From Polyporus tsugae (Eukaryota > Basidiomycota > Agaricomycetes > Polyporales > Polyporaceae): a stretch of 64,000 bases of DNA. A program made the position numbers and the translations under genes. Of the stretch, positions 38,544 to 49,222 are shown one piece after another. The notes beneath the pieces were generated by a model that worked only from the letters and a program-made list of their open reading frames with translations, was not told the DNA's origin and did no database searches. The number at the start of each line of letters is the position of its first letter. The first letter of the stretch is position 1. Where the stretch lies: positions 2,294,001 to 2,358,000 of the forward strand of contig JAHRBS010000002.1 in assembly GCA_024305745.1 (NCBI GenBank). Reading direction: 5' to 3'.

Positions 38544-39028
38544 AGGCGTCCATGGGCTCATGGCCCTATGGAGGCCGGGATGCCCGCGGATACGGCGCGG
38601 GACTACGATAGTTCCAGCTCGCGGTGCATCTTTTTTCAACGTGCGAGCTCTGTGAAGCCAATACAAGGTTTGGAAGTTGATCCATCGCCCGTGAAGAGAT
38701 TATTGGGCGCGCGGGGTGGACAGTGATGTAGTGCCATGGGGAGAAGGAGAGTTTCGACCGTAGAGTCCTGTATTATCACCAATGCCCTGTAGTCGAGATT
38801 TATCTTGAACATTTTCGCATGCAACAAGAAAAAGATAATTCCGGTTCCTAGCTAGTGCGAGAGCGTCGATTGATGACGGGGAAGGGGATTCTGCTGACTG
38901 GAAATATGCGATGGACCTGACGTGAATATCCGAAAACTCTCCTGGTGTTTACATGGACCGATGGTCGATGGGAGGTGGAGAGGGGTGGATTGAACAAATA
39001 AGTATCGAGATCATATGGAAGAAGAATA
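38544..39028. other. intergenic between convergent genes
   Basis: 485 bp, AT-richer, between the 3' ends of the single-pass membrane protein (+) and the deleted MFS copy (-). Nothing recognised. Confidence 0.4.
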
Positions 39029-39981
39029 TTAGACCGTCTTCTCCCTGGATTCAGTGGTGGCAGCGGTGTCTGTCCCGCCACCAGCCTGCTCATTCAGACC
39101 CCAATTCTCGTCCTTGATCTGCTGCAAGCCGACCTCCCTCATCAACCACGCGCTCAGAAAGCCCAATCCCCCAATCCCAATCATCACCTCCCACAGTACG
39201 TCCAGCGACAACGTGAACGCAGCCCGAACCTCCCCTTTCATCGGCTCCGCCAGGCCCTTGATCTGGGGGATCGCCGCGTACGTCTCCACGAGGAGCGCAG
39301 AAAGCACGATTGCGAGCTGGGACATACCACGAGGGGACCGATGATGGACGCAATAGACCAGATGAGCCCGATCGCGCCCTGGTACGCACCGCGCTCACTC
39401 AGCGGAACGAGGTCCGCAAGGATGATCTCCGTCAGTGCCAGGATCACCCCAGACCCCAGTCCCTGCACGGCTGCATCCGCGAACATGTGTCTGTCAGCAT
39501 TCTGCCCGCTGCGCACAAAGAGACGAGTAGTAGTACTCACTCCGCCCGCCAATGAGCATGACCATGCTGGTGGCGGCACCGCACAGGGCGCTTCCGACTG
39601 CGAAGAGGGCGAGGCCGATGAGCAGAACCGGCCTGCGTCCAAATAGATTCGCAAAGTGTCCTGAGAGCGGGAGGAACGCGACACCAGCGAGGGTGTAGGC
39701 TGAGCCGATCCATACGAACTGTTGGCCTTGGAAGTGGTTGACGATCGTCGGCAGGGCCGTCGACACTGCGCTCTGCGAGGGAGTATTCAGTGAACATTCT
39801 AGACTGCGGCAGGCCTGGAAAGAGCTCAAATGGGGCTACCTACGGTATCGAGTGCGGCGAGAAAGGTGGCGATGGTGATTGCGAGCAAGGAAAGCCAGAA
39901 GGAGGCGGTTTTTGGAGGAGAGCCCGCTTCGTCTTTGGGACCTCGTTCGAGGACGGGTATTTCGCTGGTGGATTGTGCCAT
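39029..39981 (-). pseudogene. internally deleted MFS exporter (MFS-2 delta)
   Basis: Inverted near-identical copy of the MFS gene at 51605-53779, retaining its introns. From ATG 39981 it encodes MAQSTSEIPVLERGPKDEAG, helix 1 (WLSLLAITIATFLAALDT), AVSTALPTIVNHFQGQQFVW, motif A (FANLFGRRPVLLIG) and AVQGLGSGVILALTEIILAD up to SIIGPLV. It then jumps, at about 39280, straight to AAIPQIKGLAEPMKGEVRAA and the last helix. Compared with the full copy, 52305-53532 (about 1.23 kb, roughly helices 5-13) is missing. The junction lies in what is intron sequence on the 5' side, so no normal transporter can be made. Mismatches to the full copy are few, so the duplication or conversion is recent. Homology stops near the start codon and just after GLN at the C-terminus, where the tails differ. 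Confidence 0.93.
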
Positions 39982-40982
39982 GAGTGCTCAAAACGCAACC
40001 CTCAGTGGAAAGACAGGAGTGTGTATCTACGGATATTGCAAGGCGGAATGAGCGTGGGGATATGGATGCTGCAACTGAAGTCAGAATACATACCCGAAGG
40101 TACCAGCAAGGGATGATGTAACGGGCAGGGACGTTGTTGAGGTGTTGATAAGTTTTGTTTGAATGTTGAATGACGTACAACGTGGGTGATATACGGCCTC
40201 CCGCGGACGGGCCCATCTTGAGCAATCACGGTTTCGAGGGTGGACTCGGATCCAATCGAGTCCAAGAGTTAATCATGGCAGTTCGGTGAAATTCGCAGGC
40301 ATGGAGGCTACCGCAATCCTCTTCTCAGCTGGATCAGGATCCGAGGAGAAGGGATGCACAGTAGCGGACGAGAAGCATTTCAGAGCTCCATCGTGCGGCG
40401 TAGCGCTGGGCGCCACCACTTACATAAGCCATGACTGTAAAGGGTCTCTTCAGTCTCTTCTCTCACCATCATGCCACCGCCCCTACACCGTGCGGATTCA
40501 ATTCGATGGCCGCCTTCTCACCTCAGGACTTGTATCCACCGTACGAGCGGCGTCGGATGCGGTCCGACGTCTTAGCTCTTCGAAGCTTCCTAAGTGACTT
40601 GAACCAAGGCCCCCGCCACCCGTTCTCAACTGATTGCCATTCTTGGGACGTCAGCGAATGTGAGTTACATTCCCACACGAGAATTGTAGGATCACCCTGG
40701 CGTTACCACACACAAGCAGTCACCGTGGATGAAGCTACATATGATATGTAATGCACAAAGCTCCAGGCATTGAACGTTGGCATGAAATACGCTACGTTCG
40801 TGTTACAAGCATCACAAATTTATCCATTTCACCCTAACATGTCCAATCATCAGGCCAAGCCATCGAGGTCGTCGCACATCGGATGCTATTGGAGCACGAA
40901 AGCCAATGTTAGTCCTTGTAGACGAATTTTCAGGTGAGAAAGTTCTCCTACCGGTCCTGCAACGCTGGTTCAAGGTCTTGTA
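39982..40982. other. intergenic, no gene seen
   Basis: 1.0 kb between the deleted MFS and the small secreted peptide gene, both on -. Upstream sequence of the two MFS copies is not shared beyond about 2 bp before the ATG. A frame at 40286-40597 + shows no motif. Confidence 0.4.
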
Positions 40983-41286
40983 CTAATATTTCTTCTTGTC
41001 GCACGGGATGCCGGGAATAGGGACGTTGATAGTGAGGTCCACTGGGCCCGGCTTCATGAGCGCGGGGACCGCGACGAACCAGCCGACACCGTCGTCTTCG
41101 TCGCCCTGGCGCGCTTCGACTGCCTCTGCCGGGGCCGCATCTGCAGCCCTAGGTTCTGTGGATTCCGAGTGCCAATCAGTTAGGGTATGGATCTCCCGTA
41201 TAGGTTCACAGCATACCAGTGGGCGCAGAGAAGGCGGAGGAAACAAGGATGGACAGGACAGACGCGAGGATGAGGGTGCTGCGCAT
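40983..41286 (-). CDS. small secreted peptide, candidate precursor (80 aa)
   Basis: Two exons, 41286..41217 and 41155..40983, with a 61-bp intron (GTATGC..CCACAG), give 80 residues. Residues 1-21 form a textbook signal peptide (MRSTLILASVLSILVSSAFS then A), with cleavage expected after Ala21. An Ala/Glu-rich spacer (about 22-40) leads to GDEDDGVGWF (41-50). A hydrophobic Pro-rich C-terminus follows with VPALMKP, INVPIP and IPCD, closing DKKKY. There is one cysteine (Cys75) and no disulfide pair. The paralogue at 49223-49501 keeps residues 40-76 almost unchanged while its leader differs, which suggests the C-terminal part is the functional product. It lies next to UstYa-like oxidase genes. By analogy with ustiloxin-type pathways it could be the ribosomal precursor, but it lacks the tandem KR-bounded cores of those precursors. 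It could also be an unrelated small secreted protein. Confidence 0.75.
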
Positions 41287-41716
41287 GATGCTGGATGACG
41301 ATGGTGCGACCAAGGAGAGCTATGTACCCGACGGCCTCGCCATTCCGACAGTGTCTTATACTAGAGATTTGTGAGACTCCCAGGCGCGTCATGTTTGGAA
41401 CGATGGGCTCCAGGGCGAAGCGCGCCGCGAGTGCGTGGCGCTGATGTCCAACCTGGGTTTTCGCAGATGCTCACAGGCTTGAATGCTAAGGGGATGCCGG
41501 CCATGGCGCGCTGGTTCCTTGAATACGTTCAACATCTTTCAGGTATGAGGGAGTCTTCCATCTGACCCTGTAATACGCACTGAAACCTTCCGTCGGGTTC
41601 ACCTAGCTTCCTAGCCCTATCGAGGGTGTTCCATGTCCTCAACTAACTATAACCTGCTTCCGGTCCTTAGCCTCTCCGTGCCGCGCGCGCACGAACCACG
41701 CTCCCGTGCTCCACGT

Positions 41717-42290
41717 TCAAGCCGTACACCCGCAGTCCAGACACGCGTGCGGCATCTCCGCGTTCACGCTCCGGCGCCGTAGGATCGGGATCACCGCCGG
41801 CTCCAGAGTCGGGTTCGCCTCGCACACGGTCGCCTGTGGAGGTAGTTGAAGCAGTGGTAGACGTGCTCCTATGACCGGCGAGTACTCATCAGCGCTGGCG
41901 GCCGAAGAGGGGTTCTTCTGGCCCAAGCGATTGAATCCACCGTCTTCGGAGAATACGGAGGACGGCTCCGGACCACGTCCTCGGTATGGTCTGGTACTGG
42001 ACGTGTTTTTGGGGTGTGAGAGATACGGGTGGGGTGGGAGGCGGGGAAGTCGTCGCCAATGTATGCTTAGGTGAGGTTGAGGTGAGCACGTCGTGTGCGT
42101 TAGGATGTTCAATGGCGAATAACTTGTATTGGTTAACCCTTAGGTAGTTGACGCCGGGATGTGGTGGCTCATGAGATAGGGATATGTTGAAAGCGAGGGT
42201 AATGAAAACTAGGAAGAAAGCAGGCCAATAGCTACAAAGGGGAGACCGTACTGGGTTGGATTGCCTTCTCCCCATGAACGTCATCCTCAA
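41717..42290 (-). pseudogene. broken UstYa-like (DUF3328) gene, left arm
   Basis: Degenerate inverted counterpart of the intact UstYa-like gene at 48443-49158. The membrane-anchor exon is still visible (YWPAFFLVFITLAFNISLSH, about 42225). A decayed intron follows, then AYIGDDFPA (about 42060), after which about ten bases are missing and the frame shifts. Later blocks appear in other frames: TED/REW-like, SLGPEEPLFG, then ANPTLEPAVIPILRRRSVNA and HACLDCG (41830-41740). About 40 bases that encode the first HxxHC catalytic motif (HQMHC in the intact copy) are deleted near 41895-41902. At least two frame disruptions make it non-functional. Nucleotide similarity in the last 130 bp is still high. 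Confidence 0.88.
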
Positions 42291-42517
42291 TGCCCCCCAC
42301 CGCTACGATGCATGCTCCCATGGGGATTGTTGCCGTGGATATGCATACTAAGTAGTAGCCATCTCTCGAAGTCACCTCCGGAAATCTCAGCAAACAGCGA
42401 TGTCCCAATGTTACCGAGCGCCGGTCGATCGGACTTTTCATCGTGTCGTGCGTGAAGGGTTTGAAGCCTAGAACGTGTATGCTAGCCGCCCCAAGAAACG
42501 ATACATTCACGTGAATA

Positions 42518-43232
42518 TCACGGATATGCGTCCGCCGGCCATCGCTCGAAATTCTTCTCGGCCTCTCTTCGCAGCATGGTCCAATCACGGCACTGGTGCT
42601 CCAGCCCCAACCCATCCACCTTCAACGCCTCCTCCCCAAGCCCGTGCCCCTCCTTCACTGGTTCGAGGTGCACGCTCGCTGCGCACAGCAGCATCTGCCG
42701 GACGTAGTTCAAACAGTGCTGCGTGTGCCAGATCTCCCATTCCGTCGGCGGGACGCCCACGACAGCGCGTCGCATCTTATCGAGGCAATGGAGCTGGTGG
42801 AACATCGATACCCCAAACAAGCGGTTCTTGGGCCCAAGGCGCACGAATCCCCCCGAGCCGGTGGGGAAGAGCGAGGCCCACTCTTCCGAGGCGTTCGGGT
42901 GGTAGTGCACAGTGTCCTCGACCACGAGTGCCGAGTCCCATGGGTGCTTGGAGAGGGGAACGAAATATGGGGGGAAGTCCGACTCGAGGAAGGCTAGGTA
43001 AGACATGATAATACAAAGAGCGTTAGACTGACGCGTCGTGCAGAATGACAGGCGCACGGAAATGATTGAAGATGGACTAACAGAAGTCTTGTTCACGCCA
43101 TTCGTCGCCAGCAGAGGCGATGTTCAGGGACTTCGAGAGGCTTAGATTTATTGCGAGGGCGATGGCGATGACGAGAGCAGATGAGAGGTAGTACAGCCAC
43201 CCTCGTCGCGTTGAGGGGAGGGTGGAGGACAT
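42518..43232 (-). CDS. UstYa-like DUF3328 oxidase (UstY-1)
   Basis: Type II membrane enzyme of the UstYa/DUF3328 family. Ascomycete members catalyse oxidative cyclisation or related oxidations of ribosomal peptides and some other metabolites. Two exons, 43232..43082 and 42993..42518 (GTTAGT..CCTAG), give 208 residues, normal for the family. Seen: helix YYLSSALVIAIALAINLSLS (about 13-32), VHYHPNASEEWASLF, GGFVRLGPKNRLFG, first catalytic motif MFHQLHCLDKMRR, and second motif HTQHCLNYVRQMLLCAASVH followed by LEPV (HxxHC and HC). The expected C-terminal HxCRDW is present as HQCRDW. All conserved histidines and cysteines are intact. It is diverged from the 48.4-kb gene, so it is not part of the recent duplication. 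It is divergent from the 7TM gene at 43890 across about 660 bp. Confidence 0.93.
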
Positions 43233-43889
43233 CGCGCAGTGGTGGCAGGAGATGGTAGGGGCAAGCTGGACAGCGGAACACGAGATTCTCCAGCTATCAC
43301 AGTCTCCGGTCGCGACGTGTGTAAGTAGTCTGGAAACATGTTAGATCCCAGGTATAGAGCGGAGATGGTCTGCTGCAGGGCGTCGGAATCATGGTCTGGC
43401 ATCGGATTCGGAAGACTCGGGCGCATCAGATTCAGAGAGCGCCGAAAAGGCGACCCACTTGCACAAACAGCGGAGTTTCAACCTTGTTTATATGGCTTTC
43501 TCGGCGACAATTTCCATACTTACGTCTCGGATCAACCAAATTTCATTCAGCTACATCGGTCCAAAGAACCCCGCCCTTACAGTAGCTTCATGCGTCGTCG
43601 GCTCCCCAGCAGCGCTCCCGTCCAACTCAATTGCCCGCCGCTCATGCCGCGAAAGAAGATGCCATGAGGGTGACGCCAAACCTTCCCGTCTGTATGGAAA
43701 GTGGGCGTGGCAACGACCAAGGTTCAGTACCCCTTCGGTGGTAACGCCCTATGCCCCACTCTGAACCCAGGAACCGACTCACCTGAATAGCGTGCCATAT
43801 TGTTCGTTGCCGTTCCCGGCGCATATACATACGCACCTCGACGCGCTCCACTGCTCACAGGCCTTGCAGGGCAGTACGGCATATCCACC
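43233..43889. other. divergent promoter region
   Basis: About 660 bp between UstY-1 (-) and the 7TM-A gene (+). No independent gene. It probably contains both promoters. No clear operator or palindrome was recognised. Confidence 0.4.
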
Positions 43890-45138
43890 ATGTCCTCCCT
43901 CACGGCCGCCCGTATGAGCTATGCCGCTGCGCTCGTCGCATCCGTAACATTTGGTGGGTTTTTATCCCAAAGACACTCGCACGGTTGCTTATCGATTTGG
44001 CGTGGTTTCCAGGTATCTACTTCGCCATTGCGGTGTACACCGCTGCCAAGATCATCCAGAGCCCGACCCGCCATCGGTCGGGGAAGAAGGTCCTCCTGGC
44101 CTGGGTCGCCGCGACATTTGTGGTCCAAATGATCTACTACGTAGGCGGTTCCAAGTGGAGCGAAATCGAGTTCGTAGAGTCCACAGTGGACCCCGGTGTG
44201 TTCGCCAGTCAACTCTCGTCTCGGCTGGCCATCTTGAAAGACACGTCCTACACCGTCATCATCTGGCTTGCGGACGGATTCATTGTGAGACGAATCAGCT
44301 CCCATATATGATTCCTTCGCTGAATCGCCCGCTTCTCTACATAGTTGTATCGCGCTGTGGCGATTTTTGCAGACAAGCTTTATGTGGTCATCCTCCCCGC
44401 GCTTCTATACCTTGCGTCGATAGGTACCTACCTCTACATTGTACAGCGTCCTGCGTGCCTTCTCGCTGACTCTCACCTCCACAGCGACCGGCATCGGTCT
44501 TCTGGTCCAGACGGCGAAGCCCGGTGCCGCGTTCGGCCAGGCGTCCGTCATCGACTTCGGCACCCCGTTCTGGTCGCTCTCCGTCAGCATGAACGTGCTG
44601 ACGACGGTGCTCATCGCGGCGCGGCTCATCTACCGGCGCCATGCCCTTCTCGACTCGACGAGCAAGCGCAAGCCGAGCGCGTACTACAGCCCCGAGGTCG
44701 CGATCTTCCTCGAGAGTGCGGCTCTGTACGCGATCTGCTCGATCATCTACATCCCGATGTTCGCAGAGGACATCCCGCTCCAATTCCCGTTCTCGGCCCT
44801 CCTCGGGTCTGCTGCGGTGAGTCAGACTCGAACCCCTTGCACCCACTGCGCGCGGAACGCGTCCGCACGCCCATGCTGACGGAGACGGCTGGCGCAGAGC
44901 ATTGCGCCGCACTTCATCATCTTGCGGATGGTGAGCGGGGAATCGTCGAGGCTCGAAGCGAGCCTCATCCCCCTGCAGGACCGCGGCGGCGACTTGGAAG
45001 TTGCAACAAACATTGACGGTGCCCAGGCACAAGGGCCAGAGGTCAGTCCCCTTCCATCGTCTCGATAACTGCGAACCCGGTCCGACCTCTCGTTTTGTCT
45101 AGTCACCGGACGGAGACAGTTCGTTGCACAAGGCTTAG
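43890..45138 (+). CDS. 7TM integral membrane protein (7TM-A)
   Basis: Unknown-function basidiomycete polytopic protein. Exon 1 43890-43953 (MSSLTAARMSYAAALVASVT) is spliced at GTGGGT to 44013. Following blocks: GIYFAIAVYTAAKIIQSPT, VLLAWVAATFVVQMIYYVGG, VEFVEST-like EIEFVESTVDPG, VIIWLADGFI, LYRAVAIFADKLYVVILPAL, ATGIGLLVQTAKPG, FWSLSVSMNVLTTVLIAARL and FLESAALYAICSIIYIPMF, then a last helix and a hydrophilic tail. Two ends are possible: a stop at 45068, or a 62-bp intron (45041-45102) leading to SPDGDSSLHKA and TAG 45138. The second resembles the DGDSLV ending of the paralogue at 55383 and is preferred. It shares the exon-1 layout and many residues with 7TM-B. Intact. Confidence 0.8.
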
Positions 45139-45517
45139 GTTCGGCTGTGCGGTTCGTGATCGGACCGTAGTGGAACGATTTGGGTTTTATTGTCAGCTGT
45201 ATGGTGTTTCGGATTGTCAGTGTTTGTGCGTCCGGCGGATGAGCGGATGATTTGAGGCAAACGGATACCCCGCTTTCATAGGCTCATAACATGTACCGTC
45301 TTGTTATCCTTTGAACAGCATACACCGTTCAAATCCCACAGGCATGGAGTTGTCAGCACAATGTATAGGTGCTGTTGAAAGCCTGCTAGTCACTACCCTC
45401 TGGAAAAAAACTTAGCGTTAACGCCTTTTAGCCAGTCGCACATCCGATTCAGACTGGCACAAAATTGTACTAAAGCTGAGAGTAAACAATCGTAACGAGA
45501 AAGCTCTGAGGCGCATC

Positions 45518-47517
45518 TCAGGCTCTCCTCAACACAATAGACAGAGACGGTACATGAAGACGACGATCTTTCCCGGACCCCGTGAAGTAGATGGCGTTGA
45601 TGGCGGCGTTGTTGCGCACACCCCAGATGTCCTGTCCGTTCCAGTACGGGTAGCAACCCATATGCTTCTCGCCGTTGTACCCGGGCAGACCGGTGTCAAT
45701 CCTGTAGCGTCCATGTCAGAGAGAGAGACAGAAAAAGACGTAGTCAGCGTCCATGCCGCACCAAGCGCAATAGCGGAAAGGGAGGGGTGTGCGCACCTGA
45801 GCTCGTCGCGCCGCATGCTCGAGCGGAGCGCCAGGCGTCCGCGCGCACCGAACTTCTCCAGCGCGTTCGTGCCCTGGAGCGTCAACTCCTCGATGTACAG
45901 CGTGCCCTTGTTGATGATGATGTGCGCCGACGACTTCTTCTCCGCCCCGTGATCCTCGTCCGTCCACTTTCCCGCGTACAGCTCCGTGGACAGGTCGGCG
46001 AGCGCTCGGTCGATGCTGGGCTGGAAGATCTCGAATGCATCGTATGCGAGCTTCGCCGCGTCGGGGTAGTGGCCGCCCAGGAGGACGACCACGCCGTAGC
46101 CCGTGCCGGGGTGAAAGGCAACTGCACTGTGGTACCCCGCCATCGCGCCGACTGTGTACGCGATGAACGACGGATTAGAAGCAGACAGACCGAGAAGAGG
46201 GAGAAAGCGACTCACGCTTCCAGTAGATCTTGCGTGCGCGGCCGTTGGAGTCCTTCTGCTTGATGATCTCCCAGATGAACCCGATCTCCGTCCAGTCGTC
46301 CTCCTCGAACGCGTGGACGGTCTGGAGCCACTTGTCACGCGAATACTGCGAGATCTGGCTCTTGGAATGTTTGGCGTTCAACAGCGTCTGCGTGACAGTG
46401 ATCAGGTCTGCAAGCGACGAGAATTGGCCACCTGCGGGGTTCATCGCGTCCAGGAAGTCTTGGTCCTGCAGAACCGGACATGAGGGGCTTGTCAGATTGT
46501 ACAACACAGAGGTGGCTCACAGCGACTTCGGGCCCCAGAGAAGGCACGACAACGAGATGCTTGTTCTCATCCGTGGTCAGGAAGTGGCTCCCGTTGAGAC
46601 CCATCGGCCCAAAGATGTCGCGCTGCAGAAGATCCGCATACGTGATGGCGGGAGAGACACCCTTCGCCTTGCTGTCCGCCGCCGCGAGCGCGATGCCGAG
46701 CAGCCCCGTCCCAGTGTTGGAGTACGCCGGGTACGACGCAGGCGGCGACGTCAGGTGGTACTTGGCGATCGCATCGAACACGTTCTGGTGCGAGGGGAAC
46801 GGGTTGCCGTTGGTCGGCGGGGGCCCGCCTCCAACCAGGCTGTCGGGCCAGCCAGTCACCGTCCCGGGCGGCCAATCCCGACCAAGGCCCGAGGTGTGTG
46901 TGACGAGTTGGTAGAGCGTCATAGGCGTCTTCTCGCGGAGCTCGACTGGACGCTGGGGATCCAAGCCGTCCAAACGGTACTGGTAGTCTTTGAAGTACTT
47001 GTCGACAGGATCATCCCTGTACGTTCTGAGAGTTAGCCGTACTACATTTAGCACAGCAAGGACGCAGTACGCACCATGAGAGTATGCCCTTCTCTTCCAG
47101 AATCAAACCCTCGAGAGCAGTGAAGAGCTTCGAGACCGACGCGATGCGGTACTGAGAGTGACTGGTTGTAGGAGGAGAGGTCGTGGTCTCATTTCCTCTG
47201 TTCACACCCCAGTTCTTCTCGAAGAGGACGCCATTGGAGGTCACGACAGCGATGGACAGGCTGTCGATGTCGCCTTTGTCGAACCGCTTGGTGAAGAATT
47301 TATCTGCACCCTTGGCCGCAGTGCCAATGGCAGAGTGGCTAGTTGTGGGAGGGGTGTCGGTGAAGAGGTTGGGAATGAACGGCCGGCAGCTGAAGCGTTC
47401 AGATTCGTCCTCCAGTACGTTGGCTGAACCCAAACGGATCTGAAGGTGACCAGTGTAATATGCGCCCAGCACAAGGGAGACGGCCGCGACGGCTGCAGCT
47501 GGTGGCGGGGTCCACAT
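45518..47517 (-). CDS. class C beta-lactamase-like serine hydrolase
   Basis: Membrane-anchored or secreted serine hydrolase of the beta-lactamase/penicillin-binding-protein-like (S12) family. Fungal members are mostly esterases, transesterases or peptidases. ATG 47517 begins MWTPPPAAAVAAVSLVLGAY, one N-terminal hydrophobic helix. Catalytic motif 1 is SVSK (Ser-x-x-Lys) in IASVSKLFTALEGL and motif 2 is YSN in YPAYSNTGTGLLG. A later FHPGTGYGVVVLLGGH block may be the third motif region. After five or so introns the C-terminus reads IDTGLPGYNGEK, YWNGQDIWGVRNNAAINAIY, ending TGA 45520-45518. No lesion was found. In metabolite clusters such enzymes can release or transfer acyl groups, but nothing here proves that. 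A 67-bp relic of the same gene lies at 33155. Confidence 0.88.
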
Positions 47518-48442
47518 GTTGAACGCAAGGTACGATTCAGAGAGCAGGACGAAGCTCAGCAGTCGTCAATAGGCGCGACTCCGGGATGGGAAGCGGCGCG
47601 GCCAAGGCCGAAGATGGAGAACGCCTGGGTACCAACTTCCTTATGTACTTTGCGGTATTTGGGAGGCTTCGCCGGTGGCGCACGCCGCATGTAGTCAGCA
47701 CCGTGAGGAACTTGTAGCATTCGCACGAGCATGATAACTTACGCCGGGGGAAGATGACATGCAAGCCGCGAACGAGGTTCCCCCAGTGCGACTTCTGGAC
47801 GTGATCGTGCTGCGGTGTGAACTGCTACGAACAGACGACGAAACTACACGGGGAGAAGCCATATGCATCAGATAGAATTCCTGAATCAGAATGAACGCTG
47901 GACTTTCCTCTGGCACTGAACCGAAGCCGACCGGGATAGGATCCGATTGGCGGAAGGCAGGCCTGCGCTGGCACCAGTGCTCGCGAGCAGGCAGGTGGGT
48001 GTCAGTGTACGGTACGTGGGATCCGGCAGGGCTGGGGCAGGGCCGTCGTGAAGTGAGCCTCGATCGAGAGCGACCGTTTTACTCCGGAAGCACTGTCCCC
48101 AGCGAGTGCCACCGGCAAGTCCCGAGAACCCAAGGCGCTGCTTCCGAATTTGTCCGTGGGAATCTGGTAAGTAGATGATATCAATCGCGTGCGGCTGCAA
48201 CTTGGGTGCAACTGGAGTGGTCGATAATTAAATCCTTGTGGTGAAAAACACAGGCGCGATAATATTCTGCAGGCACAGGAATCAGCTCGGATGTGAGTAC
48301 TTTCGAACACTCTTTCCCTGGGGGCCGCGCGCACCAATGGGCGGTAGATCTAGACTCAGAAGGAGAGCCCGCACCGGCACCGCTAGGTCATTAACTAACT
48401 TGCAGCGTCGCTGCCAGCAGAGGTTTCACGACGCGTTACTCC
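47518..48442. other. divergent promoter region, no gene
   Basis: About 925 bp between the hydrolase (-) and UstY-2 (+) start codons. Frames present are motif-free. Promoters for both are expected. Confidence 0.4.
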
Positions 48443-49158
48443 ATGATGCGCATGCTACGACTCACAACGCCGTTACGGGGTGCCCGTCTATGGACTGCAC
48501 ATGTTCTCCTTTTCGCAGCCGTCGTCCTCTTACTCACTGCTCTCATCTCCCTCGCCATCAACATACCGCTATCCTACAAGTCACCGCTGCCCAGTGTTCG
48601 CCGCCCAGGGACACTCGACCAGTACAGTAAGCATACTCGTGGCTCCCCACCGTCCTGATGCATGCATATTCACCTCAATCTTCAGCATACATCGGCGATG
48701 ACTACCCCGCCTACTACCCCATCCAAATCCCACCTGTATCCCTCACACCAGAGAACACCATCCACTACCAAATCTACACCGAGGACGCCGCACGTGAGTG
48801 GTCCTCCATATTCCCCAAGGGTGGCGGATTCCTCCGCCTGGGGCCAGACGGACGCCTCTTTGGCCTCGCCCTCTTCCACCAGATGCACTGTCTCACCCGC
48901 ATCCGGCGCGCGATGAGCACCCGCCAGTCGTCGGATCATGTCCACCACTGCTTCAACTACCTGCGACAGGCGATCCTGTGCGAGGCGAATCCGACGCTGG
49001 AGCCGGTGATCCCGATCCTAGGGCGCCGGAGCGTGAACGCGGAGATCCCGCACATGTGTCTGGACTGGGCGCGAGTGTACGACTTGGTGGAGGAGCAGTT
49101 CGAGAACGGGGATGCGAGGCGCGATGGGGACGAAGGTCCAGAGGCGGTGTATGTGTAA
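48443..49158 (+). CDS. UstYa-like DUF3328 oxidase (UstY-2), right arm
   Basis: Intact partner of the broken gene at 41717-42290. Exons 48443-48626 and 48686-49158 (GTAAGC..TTCAG, 59 bp) give 218 residues. Seen: an N-terminal cytosolic basic stretch, membrane helix VLLFAAVVLLLTALISLAIN (about 21-40), YIGDDYPAYYPIQIPPVSLT, REWSSIFPKGGGFLRLGPDG, first catalytic motif LFHQMHCLTRIRRAM, second motif HHCFNYLRQAILCEANPTLE, and C-terminal MCLDW in the position of the family HxCxDW (the His is replaced: IPHMCLDW has His two before Cys). Start: three nearby ATGs (48443, 48446, 48452); the first is used here. The expected role is copper-type oxidative modification of a peptide in the secretory pathway, as for UstYa proteins. 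The peptide paralogue begins 65 bp downstream in the same direction. Confidence 0.93.
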
Positions 49159-49222
49159 TATATTTGGGACATGTCTTGTCTTTCCTTCGGTTCTATCCAA
49201 CAAGCCACCCCTGGAAATAGCC

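Noticed and set aside
39029..39325. 99-codon frame as an independent small gene
   Set aside because: Its start lies in former MFS intron sequence before the deletion junction; it is the 3' end of the deleted MFS copy.
42475..43008. 177-codon + strand frame
   Set aside because: Antisense of UstY-1; the - strand carries the HxxHC motifs.
44388..45032. 214-codon - strand frame
   Set aside because: Antisense of 7TM-A; Arg/Glu-rich with no motif, while the + strand gives ordered membrane helices.
46230..47036. 268-codon + strand frame
   Set aside because: Antisense of the beta-lactamase-like gene, which shows SVSK and YSN motifs on the - strand.
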